Origin: a virus | Direction: 5' to 3' (one strand) | Virus record (IMG/VR): IMGVR_UViG_3300024265_000061 | Span: 1 to 55,673 of that record | Length of the DNA stretch: 55,673 nt | Part shown: one piece after another, positions 1-8,941 of the stretch | Numbering within the stretch: the stretch's first letter is position 1 | Layout: each line of letters begins with the position of its first letter | Program-made: the position numbers and the translations under genes | The notes under the pieces: generated by a model | Told to the model about the DNA's origin: nothing | The model's database searches: none | Seen by the model: only the letters and a program-made list of their open reading frames with translations

Positions 1-148
1 GTGGGTGCGACTCCTGCTACGACCGGAGCGGAAGTAAAGAACTATGAGTATGGGGAAACGGATTATGTGATACTCATCATCACCAGTGTTGATTATCTCG
101 GCAAGGCCATAACCGTCAAGGCTATTAATTCGGTGGATGGTGGAGGGA
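1..148. repeat. Contig-end direct repeat, left copy
   Basis: Bases 1-148 repeat at 55526-55673 with a single difference (A at 22, T at 55547; Thr ACC versus Ser TCC in the capsid reading frame). This shows the contig closes on itself. Because it lies inside the capsid gene it is an assembly overlap of a circular or permuted molecule rather than a functional terminal repeat. Confidence 0.9.
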
Positions 149-906
149 TGGATTTCGAGTGGGCGGCAACTGGAGATGCCTTTAGTGTCGAACCAGTAGC
201 AGATGACTGGATTGTAATGGCCAAATCAACCCGGTACAATTCGGGGTCGCGTCCACAGCTTAGTTGGGGACTCAATGACTGGATTAAATCGTCTGGTTAT
301 ATTCTTGGGGGTTCTTCCTCAAATGCTGCGGCTCTTAACTTGACGACATATCCACAGTTTAAGTCTCAGGTTAAGGCCGTGAACGGGCCTCTTACCGATG
401 ACGTGATTAACGGTTATATCGGTGGATACCTGGATGCTTATCCGGGTGAAACCTTAGACACTGTTATTACTACACAGGGCGTTCAGTTGAAGTGGCTGCA
501 ACAGCCGGGTCTGTATAACAACAGACAGAACTATGAGCGTACCGGAAAAGCCCTGAGTTTCAAGGGTGGTTGGTCTCAGATTGCTTATGAGTTCGGTGGA
601 CGAACCTATGAGTGGATTATGAGTCCGATGTGCTTGAGTAATACTCTGTATGCCTTGAAGTTTGGTGGGGACAATATTCAGCGATTTAGTCCTCCGAGAT
701 TGGGCGGAGTGGAAGCAAGTATGGGGCCAGAGATTGAATTTTTGGCTCCTCTTGGTGGCCTCTCCGGGGTGTTTATGATTTCTACTGCCTCTACAGGTGC
801 TCCGCAGGATTTATTGGAGGCTCCGTTCTGGTATTACAATTTAATTGCTCCAAGTGATCCGCGAGCGGTCAAGCTCGAAAATTTAACTGAGGCCACAATG
901 CTTTGA
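1..906 (+). CDS. Major capsid protein, C-terminal part (continues from 54833)
   Basis: This is the last 301 codons of the capsid gene whose start lies at 54833. The 148-bp overlap of the contig ends joins the two parts in frame (231 + 301 = 532 residues). It forms the shell of the head. Assignment rests on position after terminase, portal and scaffold-like genes and on a size and composition usual for capsid proteins (few Cys, balanced charge, many Gly, Thr and Tyr). I do not recognise the specific capsid family from motifs. The first base here is not a true start: GTG at 1 is an internal codon. Confidence 0.7.
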   Translation: MGATPATTGAEVKNYEYGETDYVILIITSVDYLGKAITVKAINSVDGGGMDFEWAATGDAFSVEPVADDWIVMAKSTRYNSGSRPQLSWGLNDWIKSSGYILGGSSSNAAALNLTTYPQFKSQVKAVNGPLTDDVINGYIGGYLDAYPGETLDTVITTQGVQLKWLQQPGLYNNRQNYERTGKALSFKGGWSQIAYEFGGRTYEWIMSPMCLSNTLYALKFGGDNIQRFSPPRLGGVEASMGPEIEFLAPLGGLSGVFMISTASTGAPQDLLEAPFWYYNLIAPSDPRAVKLENLTEATML

Positions 907-930
907 TAACTCCTTATACAATAAGGACTT

Positions 931-1719
931 ATGATGCCAAAACTAAACGAAATAAGACAAGGTCGGGACATTGGCAAAAAACCAGATGCTCAAAAATTTA
1001 TCTGGGCTGCTTGTCCTGATTGTGAGATAGCTCGTTGGGTTGTTCTTCTTGTAGGAGAAAATAAACCTCAACGAGAACGATGCAGAGCATGTGCTCAACA
1101 TCTCCGTAAAGGAGAAAAAAGAGGCATCGCCCATAATCGACTCAATCTCATCGGCCAACGGTTTACTCGTTTAGTTGTATTACATGATACTGGAAAAACA
1201 AAGCATAAAGAAAGTCTCTGGGAATGTCAATGTGATTGTGGTAACATAACAGTCACAACTGGTTATAGTCTTACTTCTGGAAACACAAAAAGTTGTGGGT
1301 GCTATCACAAGATACGCACCCAACAGCTTTTCAGTAAACCATTAGATGAATTACGAGTTAATCGAATTTTCTTTGCTTATCGGAAACTTGCCCGAACTAA
1401 AGGTCATTGTTTCAAACTCTCTAAGGAGCAAATTCAAAGTTTGATTTCCGCTGATTGTTACTACTGTGGATGTAACCCTGAAAATTCTCTGGTATATCAC
1501 GGAAAAACTATTATCTATCAAGGTATCGACCGATTAGATAATTCCAGAGGATATGAGACTAAAAATGTCGTTCCTTGTTGCATACGGTGCAATAAAATGA
1601 AAAAAATCTTGAGCCACGATGAGTTTCTGTTGCACATTCACAGAATATCTTCGAGGTTTGAGACAGAATCTCCACAGGCTGATTGTTATTCCGAAGTCTG
1701 CGGAGGTCAAGTTCTTTAG
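931..1719 (+). CDS. HNH homing-type endonuclease directly after capsid gene
   Basis: 262 residues. The C-terminal third carries an HNH nuclease core: a CYYCG zinc knuckle near residue 188, GIDRLDNSRGY near 206 and CCIRCNKMK near 225. The N-terminal part has further zinc-binding pairs (CPDC, CRAC, CQCDCG, SCGC) that probably bind DNA. Starts at ATG 931 after AAGGACTT. Free-standing HNH genes of this kind cut DNA and spread by homing. It sits 25 bp after the capsid stop, mirroring the HNH gene just upstream of capsid. One CTGCGGAGG motif lies near its 3' end (1698). Confidence 0.85.
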   Translation: MMPKLNEIRQGRDIGKKPDAQKFIWAACPDCEIARWVVLLVGENKPQRERCRACAQHLRKGEKRGIAHNRLNLIGQRFTRLVVLHDTGKTKHKESLWECQCDCGNITVTTGYSLTSGNTKSCGCYHKIRTQQLFSKPLDELRVNRIFFAYRKLARTKGHCFKLSKEQIQSLISADCYYCGCNPENSLVYHGKTIIYQGIDRLDNSRGYETKNVVPCCIRCNKMKKILSHDEFLLHIHRISSRFETESPQADCYSEVCGGQVL

Positions 1720-1730
1720 AAAAAGTGAAT

Positions 1731-1799
1731 AACGGAGAGGTCGATATTTTTCATTTTCTTCCTTTCTCGTAGTCGGTGTTTCAGACCTCTCCGTTTTCT
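1731..1799 (+). terminator. Long-stem inverted repeat, likely terminator after HNH gene
   Basis: A perfect 12-bp stem (1731-1742 with 1784-1795) is followed by TTCTTTG. The 41-nt loop is T/C rich. The long stem and the position between two transcription blocks suggest termination, although the loop is longer than usual and the T tract is interrupted. Confidence 0.55.
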
Positions 1800-1831
1800 T
1801 TGAAATGTAATTTAGCTAAGGAGAAAAAACA

Positions 1832-2866
1832 ATGGCTTTAACTATAAAAGAGGCCGTCCGGAAGTGGGGGCCGGAATACCTCACCATTTGCGGAATCGCA
1901 AATTATTTCCCCACAATGAACTACAATTCCCATGTCTTTTTTGTCGATGGAAACTCGGCAGTAGGCGATGACGGTGTTAATAGATTGGGACAGGTTCCCG
2001 ATGAACCCCTCCTGACGATTACTCACGCATTGAGTTTATGTACCAGTGGTGCAAATGACTACATCTTCGTCTTGAATTATCCCAGTACCGCCCCCGCAGA
2101 GACTTGGCCTATCGTAATTAGTAAACAGAGAGTTCATATCCTCGGCATACGCAACGGGATACTTCCGACCTTCAAGATAGTGGCTCCAGGTGACACCACC
2201 GATACTCCGGTTTTTGCCTTTGGTGCTGCCGGTGGAACATACGGAGCATACTGTGAAATCGCCAACTTGATATTGGGCAGTGAAAAGGCTGACTCAATTC
2301 GTGGAGCTATAGAGAGTCACTATGGGGGTGCATGGGGCAATCATATCCATCACTGTCACTTTGGCCCAGAGGGTCGAAGCAACACTGGTGCATCCTACGG
2401 CATCGTCGCCGGTCGTTCTTCCAGTACCTATACTGCTGGCGAATTGCTCTATGGCTTGATTGAAAAGTGTACTTTTGGCAAGTCGCTTATTGAGGCTGGC
2501 ATTTTTGTAGGTTCTGGCTTAGCTGATAGTGGGCCGAATGCTATTTATGGATTAGTCATCCGAGACAACACCTTCTATGTCAATTCGGGTGACGTAGGTA
2601 TCCATATCAACAAGGCGACCGCAAACTTCCGAAATGGTGGAATCTACAACAACAGATTCATCTTGGCCGCTGACGACACGGGCGATGCCATTACCTTAGC
2701 GGCTGGTGTAACTGGTGGAATGATTGATGGCAACGTCGCTGGTGTGCTGGCGAATCTTGCTTCTATGTCGAACAATCCGTACTTAACAAATACTGCCTGC
2801 GGCCCTGCGTGGGGTCGGAATTACAAGGGTGGTTCAGAACTTGTTGTCAGGCCAGCATTGGCTTAA
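1832..2866 (+). CDS. Virion surface protein with predicted parallel beta-helix
   Basis: 344 residues starting at ATG 1832 after TAAGGAGAAA. Short Gly/Asn-rich repeats such as IEKCTFG, VIRDNTFYVNSG and IYNNRFIL are typical of right-handed beta-helix proteins, and an early segment VDGNSAVGDDG resembles the front end of DUF1565-like helices. It is a diverged paralogue of the next gene (2884), with the same order of N-terminal anchor, VD-S-G-D segment and helix. Position after capsid suggests a head decoration or tailspike-like role. No catalytic residues can be assigned. Confidence 0.55.
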   Translation: MALTIKEAVRKWGPEYLTICGIANYFPTMNYNSHVFFVDGNSAVGDDGVNRLGQVPDEPLLTITHALSLCTSGANDYIFVLNYPSTAPAETWPIVISKQRVHILGIRNGILPTFKIVAPGDTTDTPVFAFGAAGGTYGAYCEIANLILGSEKADSIRGAIESHYGGAWGNHIHHCHFGPEGRSNTGASYGIVAGRSSSTYTAGELLYGLIEKCTFGKSLIEAGIFVGSGLADSGPNAIYGLVIRDNTFYVNSGDVGIHINKATANFRNGGIYNNRFILAADDTGDAITLAAGVTGGMIDGNVAGVLANLASMSNNPYLTNTACGPAWGRNYKGGSELVVRPALA

Positions 2867-2883
2867 TTTTAGGAGAATTTATT

Positions 2884-3789
2884 ATGGCTTTTACTTTAGC
2901 CGATAATTTAGCACGGTTAGGTCTGGGACAGTTAGGGCCTATCCTTAATCCCGATGCTGGATTTGCAGAAGTCTATTGGGTAGATGCAGATTCAGGCAGC
3001 GATTCAGATAATGGTTTGTCCCCCGAACACGCCTTCGCATCAATGGCTGTGGCAATAGCGGCAAACAATACTGCCTTTGGTTTGGACGGGGACACTCAAC
3101 GTACTATGTATGTTCACTCCAAGACCTACACACAGAATTTATCAGCATTTCCCAAAAACTGTACCGTGATTGGAATTGGTGGCAAGGTGCGAATACAGGG
3201 TTATCATTCTACGGGTGCTGCCCAGAATAGTCGCTGGCATAATATCCAGTTTAGAAGTAATCAGACATCTGTTCCTATTATTTCTGTCGCAGGAGGCAGT
3301 CATGGTATTGAGTTCCATGAGTGTACTTTTGATAGTCAGGCTACAATTTCGGAATGTCTCTTATTCGCCGGTAGTTGCTCGGACGTAGTAATCGAAAAAT
3401 GTAGAATTGGTTACGAGTCAGCCGTTGCTAATAGCCCGGACTTTGCTATCCGGTTCTCAGGGCTACAAGCTCAACGATCCAAAGTTGTCGATAATCAAAT
3501 CTATACCACCGGTATAGGTATCCAAATTGATGCCGCTATGAGTTCCAATATGTTTATGTTGGTAAAGGATAATGTTATATCCGTTGGCCCCGGTAGTCAT
3601 ACAGATCAAATGGACATCGGTATTTACGATAAAACAGCCCAACCCAGAGGTGCATTATATGTCAATAACTATATTAGTGCCGTTGATGCAATCAAGTTTG
3701 ATGCTGCAAATGTCGTATCTCAGAATATGTGTATTGGTAATCACATTGTCCAAGCCGGAAGTGGTGGAATTGAGACTTCTGGTTCTTAA
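2884..3789 (+). CDS. Second beta-helix virion protein, paralogue of upstream gene
   Basis: 301 residues; ATG 2884 is preferred over an upstream in-frame start because TTTTAGGAG lies just before it and the upstream extension overlaps the previous gene. The segment VDADSGSDSDNGLSPEHAFA is a recognisable entry to a parallel beta-helix (DUF1565-type), followed by repeats such as IEFHECTFDSQ, VIEKCRIGYE and VVDNQIYTTG. Tandem arrangement with 1832 suggests duplication and divergence, possibly giving two receptor-facing proteins. Confidence 0.55.
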   Translation: MAFTLADNLARLGLGQLGPILNPDAGFAEVYWVDADSGSDSDNGLSPEHAFASMAVAIAANNTAFGLDGDTQRTMYVHSKTYTQNLSAFPKNCTVIGIGGKVRIQGYHSTGAAQNSRWHNIQFRSNQTSVPIISVAGGSHGIEFHECTFDSQATISECLLFAGSCSDVVIEKCRIGYESAVANSPDFAIRFSGLQAQRSKVVDNQIYTTGIGIQIDAAMSSNMFMLVKDNVISVGPGSHTDQMDIGIYDKTAQPRGALYVNNYISAVDAIKFDAANVVSQNMCIGNHIVQAGSGGIETSGS

Positions 3790-3812
3790 TCCAAATTGAA
3801 TACTTACCAATG

Positions 3813-3850
3813 CGTTGGAGGGCGAGGATATGCTCTCCAACGGCTTTTTT
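3813..3850 (+). terminator. Intrinsic terminator after beta-helix pair
   Basis: An 8-bp stem CGTTGGAG (3813-3820) with CTCCAACG (3835-3842) is followed by GGCTTTTTT. The T run and the gap to the next start at 3866 fit a Rho-independent terminator. Confidence 0.75.
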
Positions 3851-3865
3851 CTATAGGAGAATAAT

Positions 3866-4390
3866 ATGCTTGTTCATACAGTTAGAGCAGCTTGGACGGC
3901 GATTAGAACAGCCATAGCTACGGTAGATTGGCCGACGACCGGTGGAAATACATACGACCCTCCGGATGATGTAACAGAGCGGTTTGTTGATTATATGGTT
4001 GATACCGATGAAGCTGCCTTGCCATATATCAATTTATCTAACGATACGGCTCTGAACCATCTGGAACTTCGGGCACATTTTAACGACAACGCAGGCACGG
4101 CCACTATGCAAATATTCGCAGCCCGCGAAGGTGAAACTACTGTTAAAATGATTGCAGAAGTGGCGTGGACTGCCGGAACTCAACCAACGGCCATATCATC
4201 GGCTCGATATTTTGCCAAAACAGGTGTTGTGACTCAATATTGGAATAAAACTATTAGTGTTACTGCGGAGGAATCTGGAACAGGAATTGCAACGGTCTCA
4301 TTCGATACTTTTGGTTACAATAGATTTTGGATTGGCTTCGATGCCATCAGCGGTTCAGATAATGTGACAGTCGAATATAGTGGACTTTGA
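3866..4390 (+). CDS. Hypothetical virion-region protein, 174 aa
   Basis: 174 residues from ATG 3866 with TATAGGAG upstream. The protein is beta-rich with many Thr, Ala and Asp, no Cys and no membrane segment, which fits a structural or decoration protein. It lies between a terminator and the LamG-domain gene, with a 6-nt gap to the latter. I do not recognise the family. Confidence 0.6.
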   Translation: MLVHTVRAAWTAIRTAIATVDWPTTGGNTYDPPDDVTERFVDYMVDTDEAALPYINLSNDTALNHLELRAHFNDNAGTATMQIFAAREGETTVKMIAEVAWTAGTQPTAISSARYFAKTGVVTQYWNKTISVTAEESGTGIATVSFDTFGYNRFWIGFDAISGSDNVTVEYSGL

Positions 4391-4396
4391 TGAATC

Positions 4397-5680
4397 ATGC
4401 CTCCAAAACATGATAAGAAAATCAAAAAAAAGATGGGTTATACTCTTACATATGATGACGAACTAAAAAAATCCATTTGGAGAGGATTCCCAGACCTTAA
4501 CTATTTATTTGAGGGGGAAGATATACTTGTCTGGGAACGTGAGATTATCAACGAAGATGGGAAGAAAGAAACAGTCAAGACCTACAAACTGCCTATTAGG
4601 ATAACCGCCGATTTCAAACCTGAAAGCATAGTTTACGGCCTCGACAAGGAAGGCAAAATTGAGGGGGCTGCCGTCAAGAAATTCGGCGGTGCACTTAAAG
4701 GTTTTGTGTGGCTTGATAATGTATCTGGTGGTGGTGAAGTTATTTTCCCGTTTACAGCCCCACACATATTCATAGCCAAAGGTAGCAGACTTCTCCCGGA
4801 ACTCATTGAAATCTTTACAGACCCTAAATCTGATAATTACTACAAGATTGTAGATGAGAAAACCCACGTTTTTGTCCAGAGCTTTTCCGGTGTCGGCGGT
4901 GCTGCCGGTTCTCCACCCACGCTTATTGCTGAGTACAAAATGAATGATAGGCTTGCTACTGCTGTCATTCTTGATTCAAGTGGAAATGGCCATAATGGGG
5001 CGGTTAAAGACGCCACAGGAACGGCGACCTCGGCATTTCATTCTGTAGTTGGAAAAATAAATAGAGCACAAGACTTGGATGGGACAGATGATTACATTAA
5101 GATACCTGACCACGCCAACTTTACCCCGGCCTCGACTCCGTTTAGCATTGAGACATGGATTTATATGCACGATACTTCTAATTTTCGGATTATAACCAAA
5201 GGAGTATTTAATACAGATGCCGAATGGCTGTTGCGTATATTTAGCAATAAGTTGGGTATATTCTTTTACGATGAATCTGTTGATGATTGTTTTATTGGCC
5301 GAAGTTATGATACAGCTTTAGTCGAAAATCGGTGGTATCATTCAGTCGCAACTTATGATGGAGGAACTTTAACTTCTGGAATAGGAATCTATGTAGATGG
5401 TAAACGTGTTGATGATAAGGATATTCATAGTAATCCTGACTCTTTTGTGGCTGTAGAAAATCTCAATGCACCTGTTTATATTGGTCGATTGGGTACAGAT
5501 TATGCTGACGGCCTCATCGATATTACAAGATTCTACAACAAAGTACTCACACTTGATGAGATTAAACGTCTTTATAACAACGGACATGGAACTGAAATAT
5601 TAACTGAAGTAGATGAACCTCGATTGCTATTGAGACGCAATAATTCACAGTTTGGCCTCCGCAGTAGATATGAAAAATAA
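4397..5680 (+). CDS. LamG/concanavalin-fold domain virion protein
   Basis: 427 residues. Residues about 175-400 form a laminin G/concanavalin A-like domain: YKMND, DSSGNGHNG, LDGTDDYIKIPDHANF, FSIETWIYM, WYHSVATYDGG, IYVDGKRVDD, YIGRLG and GLIDITRFYNKVLT appear in the order expected for LamG_3. Such domains bind carbohydrates, so a role in host-surface binding is likely. The N-terminal 170 residues are of unknown fold and begin with a Lys-rich stretch. No obvious ribosome site precedes ATG 4397; it is probably coupled to the upstream gene 6 nt away. Confidence 0.7.
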   Translation: MPPKHDKKIKKKMGYTLTYDDELKKSIWRGFPDLNYLFEGEDILVWEREIINEDGKKETVKTYKLPIRITADFKPESIVYGLDKEGKIEGAAVKKFGGALKGFVWLDNVSGGGEVIFPFTAPHIFIAKGSRLLPELIEIFTDPKSDNYYKIVDEKTHVFVQSFSGVGGAAGSPPTLIAEYKMNDRLATAVILDSSGNGHNGAVKDATGTATSAFHSVVGKINRAQDLDGTDDYIKIPDHANFTPASTPFSIETWIYMHDTSNFRIITKGVFNTDAEWLLRIFSNKLGIFFYDESVDDCFIGRSYDTALVENRWYHSVATYDGGTLTSGIGIYVDGKRVDDKDIHSNPDSFVAVENLNAPVYIGRLGTDYADGLIDITRFYNKVLTLDEIKRLYNNGHGTEILTEVDEPRLLLRRNNSQFGLRSRYEK

Positions 5681-5692
5681 AAGGAACAAATA

Positions 5693-5917
5693 ATGGCTAA
5701 ATATGATTTAATTCGGGCTTTGATGGGGATGAAACACAGCCCTGCGGGTCTAAAACATATTACGAGTAAAAGATTCGCAGCCGCCGAGAAGAAAGCTGGC
5801 AAAAAGAAAAAAGGAGTAACTGCTGGTATGCGTTCTCACAGGATAGATTCTGCATTGAAGAAGGCGGGTTTAACCGATGCTCAAATTCGTAATTTAAGGG
5901 GAAGTAAAACCGAATAA
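5693..5917 (+). CDS. Small basic protein, 74 aa
   Basis: 74 residues, very Lys/Arg-rich with a KKAGKKKKG run near residue 35. AAAGGAACAAATA precedes ATG 5693. Charge suggests nucleic acid contact, but I do not recognise a family. It begins a run of short genes ahead of the adaptor-like gene. Confidence 0.55.
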   Translation: MAKYDLIRALMGMKHSPAGLKHITSKRFAAAEKKAGKKKKGVTAGMRSHRIDSALKKAGLTDAQIRNLRGSKTE

Positions 5918-5938
5918 CTTTTTTGAAAGGAACTGAAA

Positions 5939-6124
5939 ATGAATCCTACAGAACAAGCACACAACCAGTTGCGGCAAGTATTACTTAAGGGTCGGATACT
6001 ATTTAACGGAATGCCTCTGACCGGGGAAGAATTAGGGTCAATAGTTCGGGATGAGCAGATGCTCTATGAAAAGGCAATGCAACTGGACAAGGTCAATGCA
6101 CCTGTCACTGTTAAAAAGGAGTAA
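5939..6124 (+). CDS. Small hypothetical protein, 61 aa
   Basis: 61 residues, probably helical, preceded by TTTGAAAGGAACTGAAA, one of the best copies of this phage's GAAAGGA ribosome site. It overlaps nothing and leaves 3 nt before the next gene. Family not recognised. Confidence 0.55.
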   Translation: MNPTEQAHNQLRQVLLKGRILFNGMPLTGEELGSIVRDEQMLYEKAMQLDKVNAPVTVKKE

Positions 6125-6127
6125 AAT

Positions 6128-6520
6128 ATGCTTGGGATGATCTCTGTATTTACCTCCGCAGAACATACAATTATCAAAGGTAGTGGGATTCCTGAATTCT
6201 TAGGGCGATTAGTGGAAGGGGACTCTCAACGGAAGGGTTGTCTATTCCTTATTCGATATAATAAGCTCGGAGTCTTTTGTATCTGTGAATGGATTGGTGG
6301 TGGCCAAGATACTTTTGTGGATATTTTGAATCTCGGGAAATCTCTGGGAAACTTCGGTCATGCGGAGGCCCAGGAACTACGCAGACGATTATTTGCCCCG
6401 GTTACTGCGGAGGAATCAGCCCAAGAAATTATAAGGAATGATAGCGATTTCTACCACAATCTTCAAGACGAGGATTCAGAAGAAACAGAAAGACAGGAGC
6501 GAGTTGCGATAGGAGAATAA
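6128..6520 (+). CDS. Hypothetical protein, 130 aa, acidic C-terminus
   Basis: 130 residues. The first 90 residues look globular; the last 35 are acidic (LQDEDSEETERQERVAIGE). Two CTGCGGAGG-type motifs (6361, 6405) and a third in reverse (6153) fall in this gene, coding for different residues each time. Function unknown. ATG 6128 follows AAAAAGGAGTAAAAT. Confidence 0.6.
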   Translation: MLGMISVFTSAEHTIIKGSGIPEFLGRLVEGDSQRKGCLFLIRYNKLGVFCICEWIGGGQDTFVDILNLGKSLGNFGHAEAQELRRRLFAPVTAEESAQEIIRNDSDFYHNLQDEDSEETERQERVAIGE

Positions 6521-6521
6521 A

Positions 6522-7109
6522 ATGCCTATTAGCGAAGAGTCAAGACAAAAGATGGGTTGGAAGAAGGGTAGACTTTTTACTGCTTATTGGAAATCTTGTG
6601 TAATATGCGGGAAAGAATTTAAGACTGTTCCATCAAGCAGTAAACAATATACTTGTAGTTCTAAATGTATGGGAATAAGAAGAAGAGTTGAACGCAAAAC
6701 CTATAAATGTGCTTTTTGTAATGAAGATATAACTGCAATTAAAACATCTGGACGTAAATACTGTAGCAATAAATGTAAAATAAATGCTTTAGCTGTGTTA
6801 AAGAAACAGCGATATGCAAATAAAAGAATATTTGGCAAATGGCGAACTCATAAAACATTAAAAGCATATTTGCTTGATAAGTATAGAGCATGTCAAATAT
6901 GTGGTTGGAATTCTGAAATAAGAGTATTGGAGAAACACCATATAGACCGAAACAAAAAGAATAATGTAGAGGATAATCTTTTACTTCTATGCCCTAATTG
7001 TCATTCTATTGAACATTATAAGGCTTTGGACGGCCAATATAAATATAGCTTGGGAGGTCTTCGAGATGCCCTTCAAGTCGGAAAAGCAAAGAGGTTGGTT
7101 ATGGCATAA
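6522..7109 (+). CDS. HNH endonuclease with zinc-finger N-terminus
   Basis: 195 residues. Four zinc pairs precede the nuclease (CVICGKEF, CSSKCMG, CAFCNED, CSNKCKI), then CQICGWNSE, LEKHHIDRNKKNN and LLLLCPNCHSIEH form a classic HNH core near residues 125-170. More A/T-rich than the genes around it, consistent with later insertion. It follows the previous stop by 1 nt and its 3' end overlaps the next small gene by 44 nt, so insertion has been fitted between neighbours. Confidence 0.85.
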   Translation: MPISEESRQKMGWKKGRLFTAYWKSCVICGKEFKTVPSSSKQYTCSSKCMGIRRRVERKTYKCAFCNEDITAIKTSGRKYCSNKCKINALAVLKKQRYANKRIFGKWRTHKTLKAYLLDKYRACQICGWNSEIRVLEKHHIDRNKKNNVEDNLLLLCPNCHSIEHYKALDGQYKYSLGGLRDALQVGKAKRLVMA

Positions 7110-7203
7110 CAAACCAAAACTTGCAAAGAAATGGACTAAGAAATATAGAGCTAAAATTGTCGCCAAGATGATAAAACATAAACGTAAAGGAGTTCACAAA
7201 TGA
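7066..7203 (+). CDS. Small basic phage protein of the MPFKSEKQR type, 45 aa
   Basis: 45 residues; ATG 7066 follows GGGAGGTCTTCGAG. The start MPFKSEKQRGWLWHNKP and the Trp/Lys-rich middle match a short protein family often found beside phage structural genes; its role is unknown. Its start lies inside the end of the HNH gene in another frame. The stop overlaps the next start (ATGA). Confidence 0.65.
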   Translation: MPFKSEKQRGWLWHNKPKLAKKWTKKYRAKIVAKMIKHKRKGVHK

Positions 7204-7358
7204 ATGGGATAGAACGCGATGAGCTACTAATAAGAATTGATGAACGGGTATGCAGTCTTACTAAACATTTTACTAATCACATTAAACATCACTGGATGGT
7301 AGCTATCCCTGTGATTATGTTGGTTTTAGGATTGGTTATTGCTTTGTTGACAAAGTAA
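7200..7358 (+). CDS. Small membrane protein, holin candidate, 52 aa
   Basis: 52 residues starting at ATG 7200, overlapping the previous stop. A charged amphipathic N-terminal half (ERDELLIRIDERV) is followed by one strong membrane helix, WMVAIPVIMLVLGLVIALL, and a short TK end. This layout resembles XhlA-type lysis accessory or class III-like holins. No endolysin was found beside it, so holin is only a guess. Confidence 0.55.
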   Translation: MNGIERDELLIRIDERVCSLTKHFTNHIKHHWMVAIPVIMLVLGLVIALLTK

Positions 7359-7379
7359 ATTTAAGAAAGGTAGTTACAA

Positions 7380-8939
7380 ATGCCTGCTCCTATTTCATTG
7401 CCCCCAAATCTCGGAGATTACTTAGTAGATTCGACGGTCTACATTTTCTGGGATACTTTTAATTCCAGTAATGCCTCCGTGACCCAGAGCGGTCTCGCCG
7501 TAACCGATATTGAAATCTATAAAAATGAGAGCATGACTCAACGGGCCTCTGATGCGGGTTATACACTTCTTGACACCGATGGGATTGATATTGATGGGGC
7601 TACTGGTTGTCATGGGATTTCTATTGATTTAAGTGATAATACCACAGCAGGATTTTATGTTCGGGGAAATGATTATTCGGTTATGGTTAATGCCGTAACC
7701 GTTGACGGCCAGACTGTACGATTCTGTGCAGCCGTCTTTAGTATTGAGAATCGAGCCGGAAGAAATGGAGTTGGGGATTATCAAGTTACTCTGACGATTC
7801 GGACTACCGGTGGAGATGCTGTTTCTGGGATTTCTGTATGGGTCAATAGTTCCAATACTCGTTCTGCTTCCGTAGCTGGAACCAAAGTCACTGACACGAA
7901 TGGCCAAATTGTGTTCAATCTGGAATATACTACATACTATATATTCTGTAATTTGTCTGGTTATACTTTTGCTTCTGCGTCTTTTACCTCCGCAGCAGGA
8001 AGTGTTTCATTCACAAAAGATATAGCTACGGTCACAAGTGCTGGCTCAAGTGCTTACTATACTGAGAGCTTTTTAACAAGAGCAATAGTGGATGCACGGG
8101 AAAGTACAGATGAACCAGTCGTTGCAGCTAAATATTCAGATTCAAGGATCATAAATATTCTTGAAAAAGCATATATACTGGTTCTTAATGAGGTGAATCG
8201 AAACTCTCGGACACCTGCCGTTGCTAAAATTAACAAGACGATTGTTTCCGGGACTACAACATATCCACTACCTCATACTGTTGGGTCTGTTCACGGAATC
8301 TATAAAGTAGGTGATACTGGTGGAAAGGTTTTTTATGATTCTCGAAGTAAATTTAATTCATTCGGGAGAGGTATGTGGATTGAGAATCAAACTCTTCATA
8401 TCCAAACCACTGATATGTATGGTCTTGGGACAGAAATAACAATCGAATATATCCCATCAGGAATTGCAAGGCTTCACAATGGAACCTGCACTCTGAATGC
8501 CGATGGTGATGTTGTAACGTTTGGTGCTGTTCCAAATGCAGGAGCACTTGATACACATCACGAGGCTTATGCAGGAAGTATATTCAGATGTTTAGGGTCA
8601 GATGGAACTGGAAATTATTTGCAGGAACGAGTAATACCAGCCTACGACGAAACTACACGGGAAGCCTCACTTGATGCTCCTCTTGATCCAATTCCAACTG
8701 GGAATATTTATTACGAGATTGCACCTGCGATTAGTAAGGGAATGGATACTGTCGTTGCCTTATATGCGGCCTATAGGATTATGGCTACTGAAGGAAATGC
8801 TAAAAGAGCCACAGGTATTCTCAAGGCTTACCGGAATGAAATAAGAAATGTCCGATTAACGGCCTACTATTCCTATTTACCTGATGCCCCGATAGACCGG
8901 AGTGATAACCCTAACAACAGACGTTATTGGAGAGGTTAA
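7380..8939 (+). CDS. Adaptor-like virion protein with N-terminal Ig-like domain
   Basis: 519 residues, ATG 7380 after AAGAAAGGTAGTTACAA. Residues about 130-215 look like a carboxypeptidase-regulatory/Ig-like beta domain (VTDTNGQIVFNLEYTTYYIF). The C-terminal 290 residues follow the plan of phage head-tail adaptor proteins: DSRIINILEKAYILVLNEVN, a TTYPLPHTVGSVHGIYKV segment, a beta middle, and a helical end with VALYAAYRIMATEGN. This would place it at the portal-tail junction. The assignment is by pattern, not by a strict signature. Confidence 0.5.
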   Translation: MPAPISLPPNLGDYLVDSTVYIFWDTFNSSNASVTQSGLAVTDIEIYKNESMTQRASDAGYTLLDTDGIDIDGATGCHGISIDLSDNTTAGFYVRGNDYSVMVNAVTVDGQTVRFCAAVFSIENRAGRNGVGDYQVTLTIRTTGGDAVSGISVWVNSSNTRSASVAGTKVTDTNGQIVFNLEYTTYYIFCNLSGYTFASASFTSAAGSVSFTKDIATVTSAGSSAYYTESFLTRAIVDARESTDEPVVAAKYSDSRIINILEKAYILVLNEVNRNSRTPAVAKINKTIVSGTTTYPLPHTVGSVHGIYKVGDTGGKVFYDSRSKFNSFGRGMWIENQTLHIQTTDMYGLGTEITIEYIPSGIARLHNGTCTLNADGDVVTFGAVPNAGALDTHHEAYAGSIFRCLGSDGTGNYLQERVIPAYDETTREASLDAPLDPIPTGNIYYEIAPAISKGMDTVVALYAAYRIMATEGNAKRATGILKAYRNEIRNVRLTAYYSYLPDAPIDRSDNPNNRRYWRG

Positions 8940-8941
8940 TT

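Noticed and set aside
1-148. Functional direct terminal repeat for packaging
   Set aside because: It lies inside the capsid coding sequence and the reading frame continues across it, so it is an overlap of a circular or permuted map.
1731-1799. Possible riboswitch or intron end after the HNH gene
   Set aside because: Only a simple long stem is present; no conserved intron core or aptamer pattern was seen, so terminator is the simpler reading.
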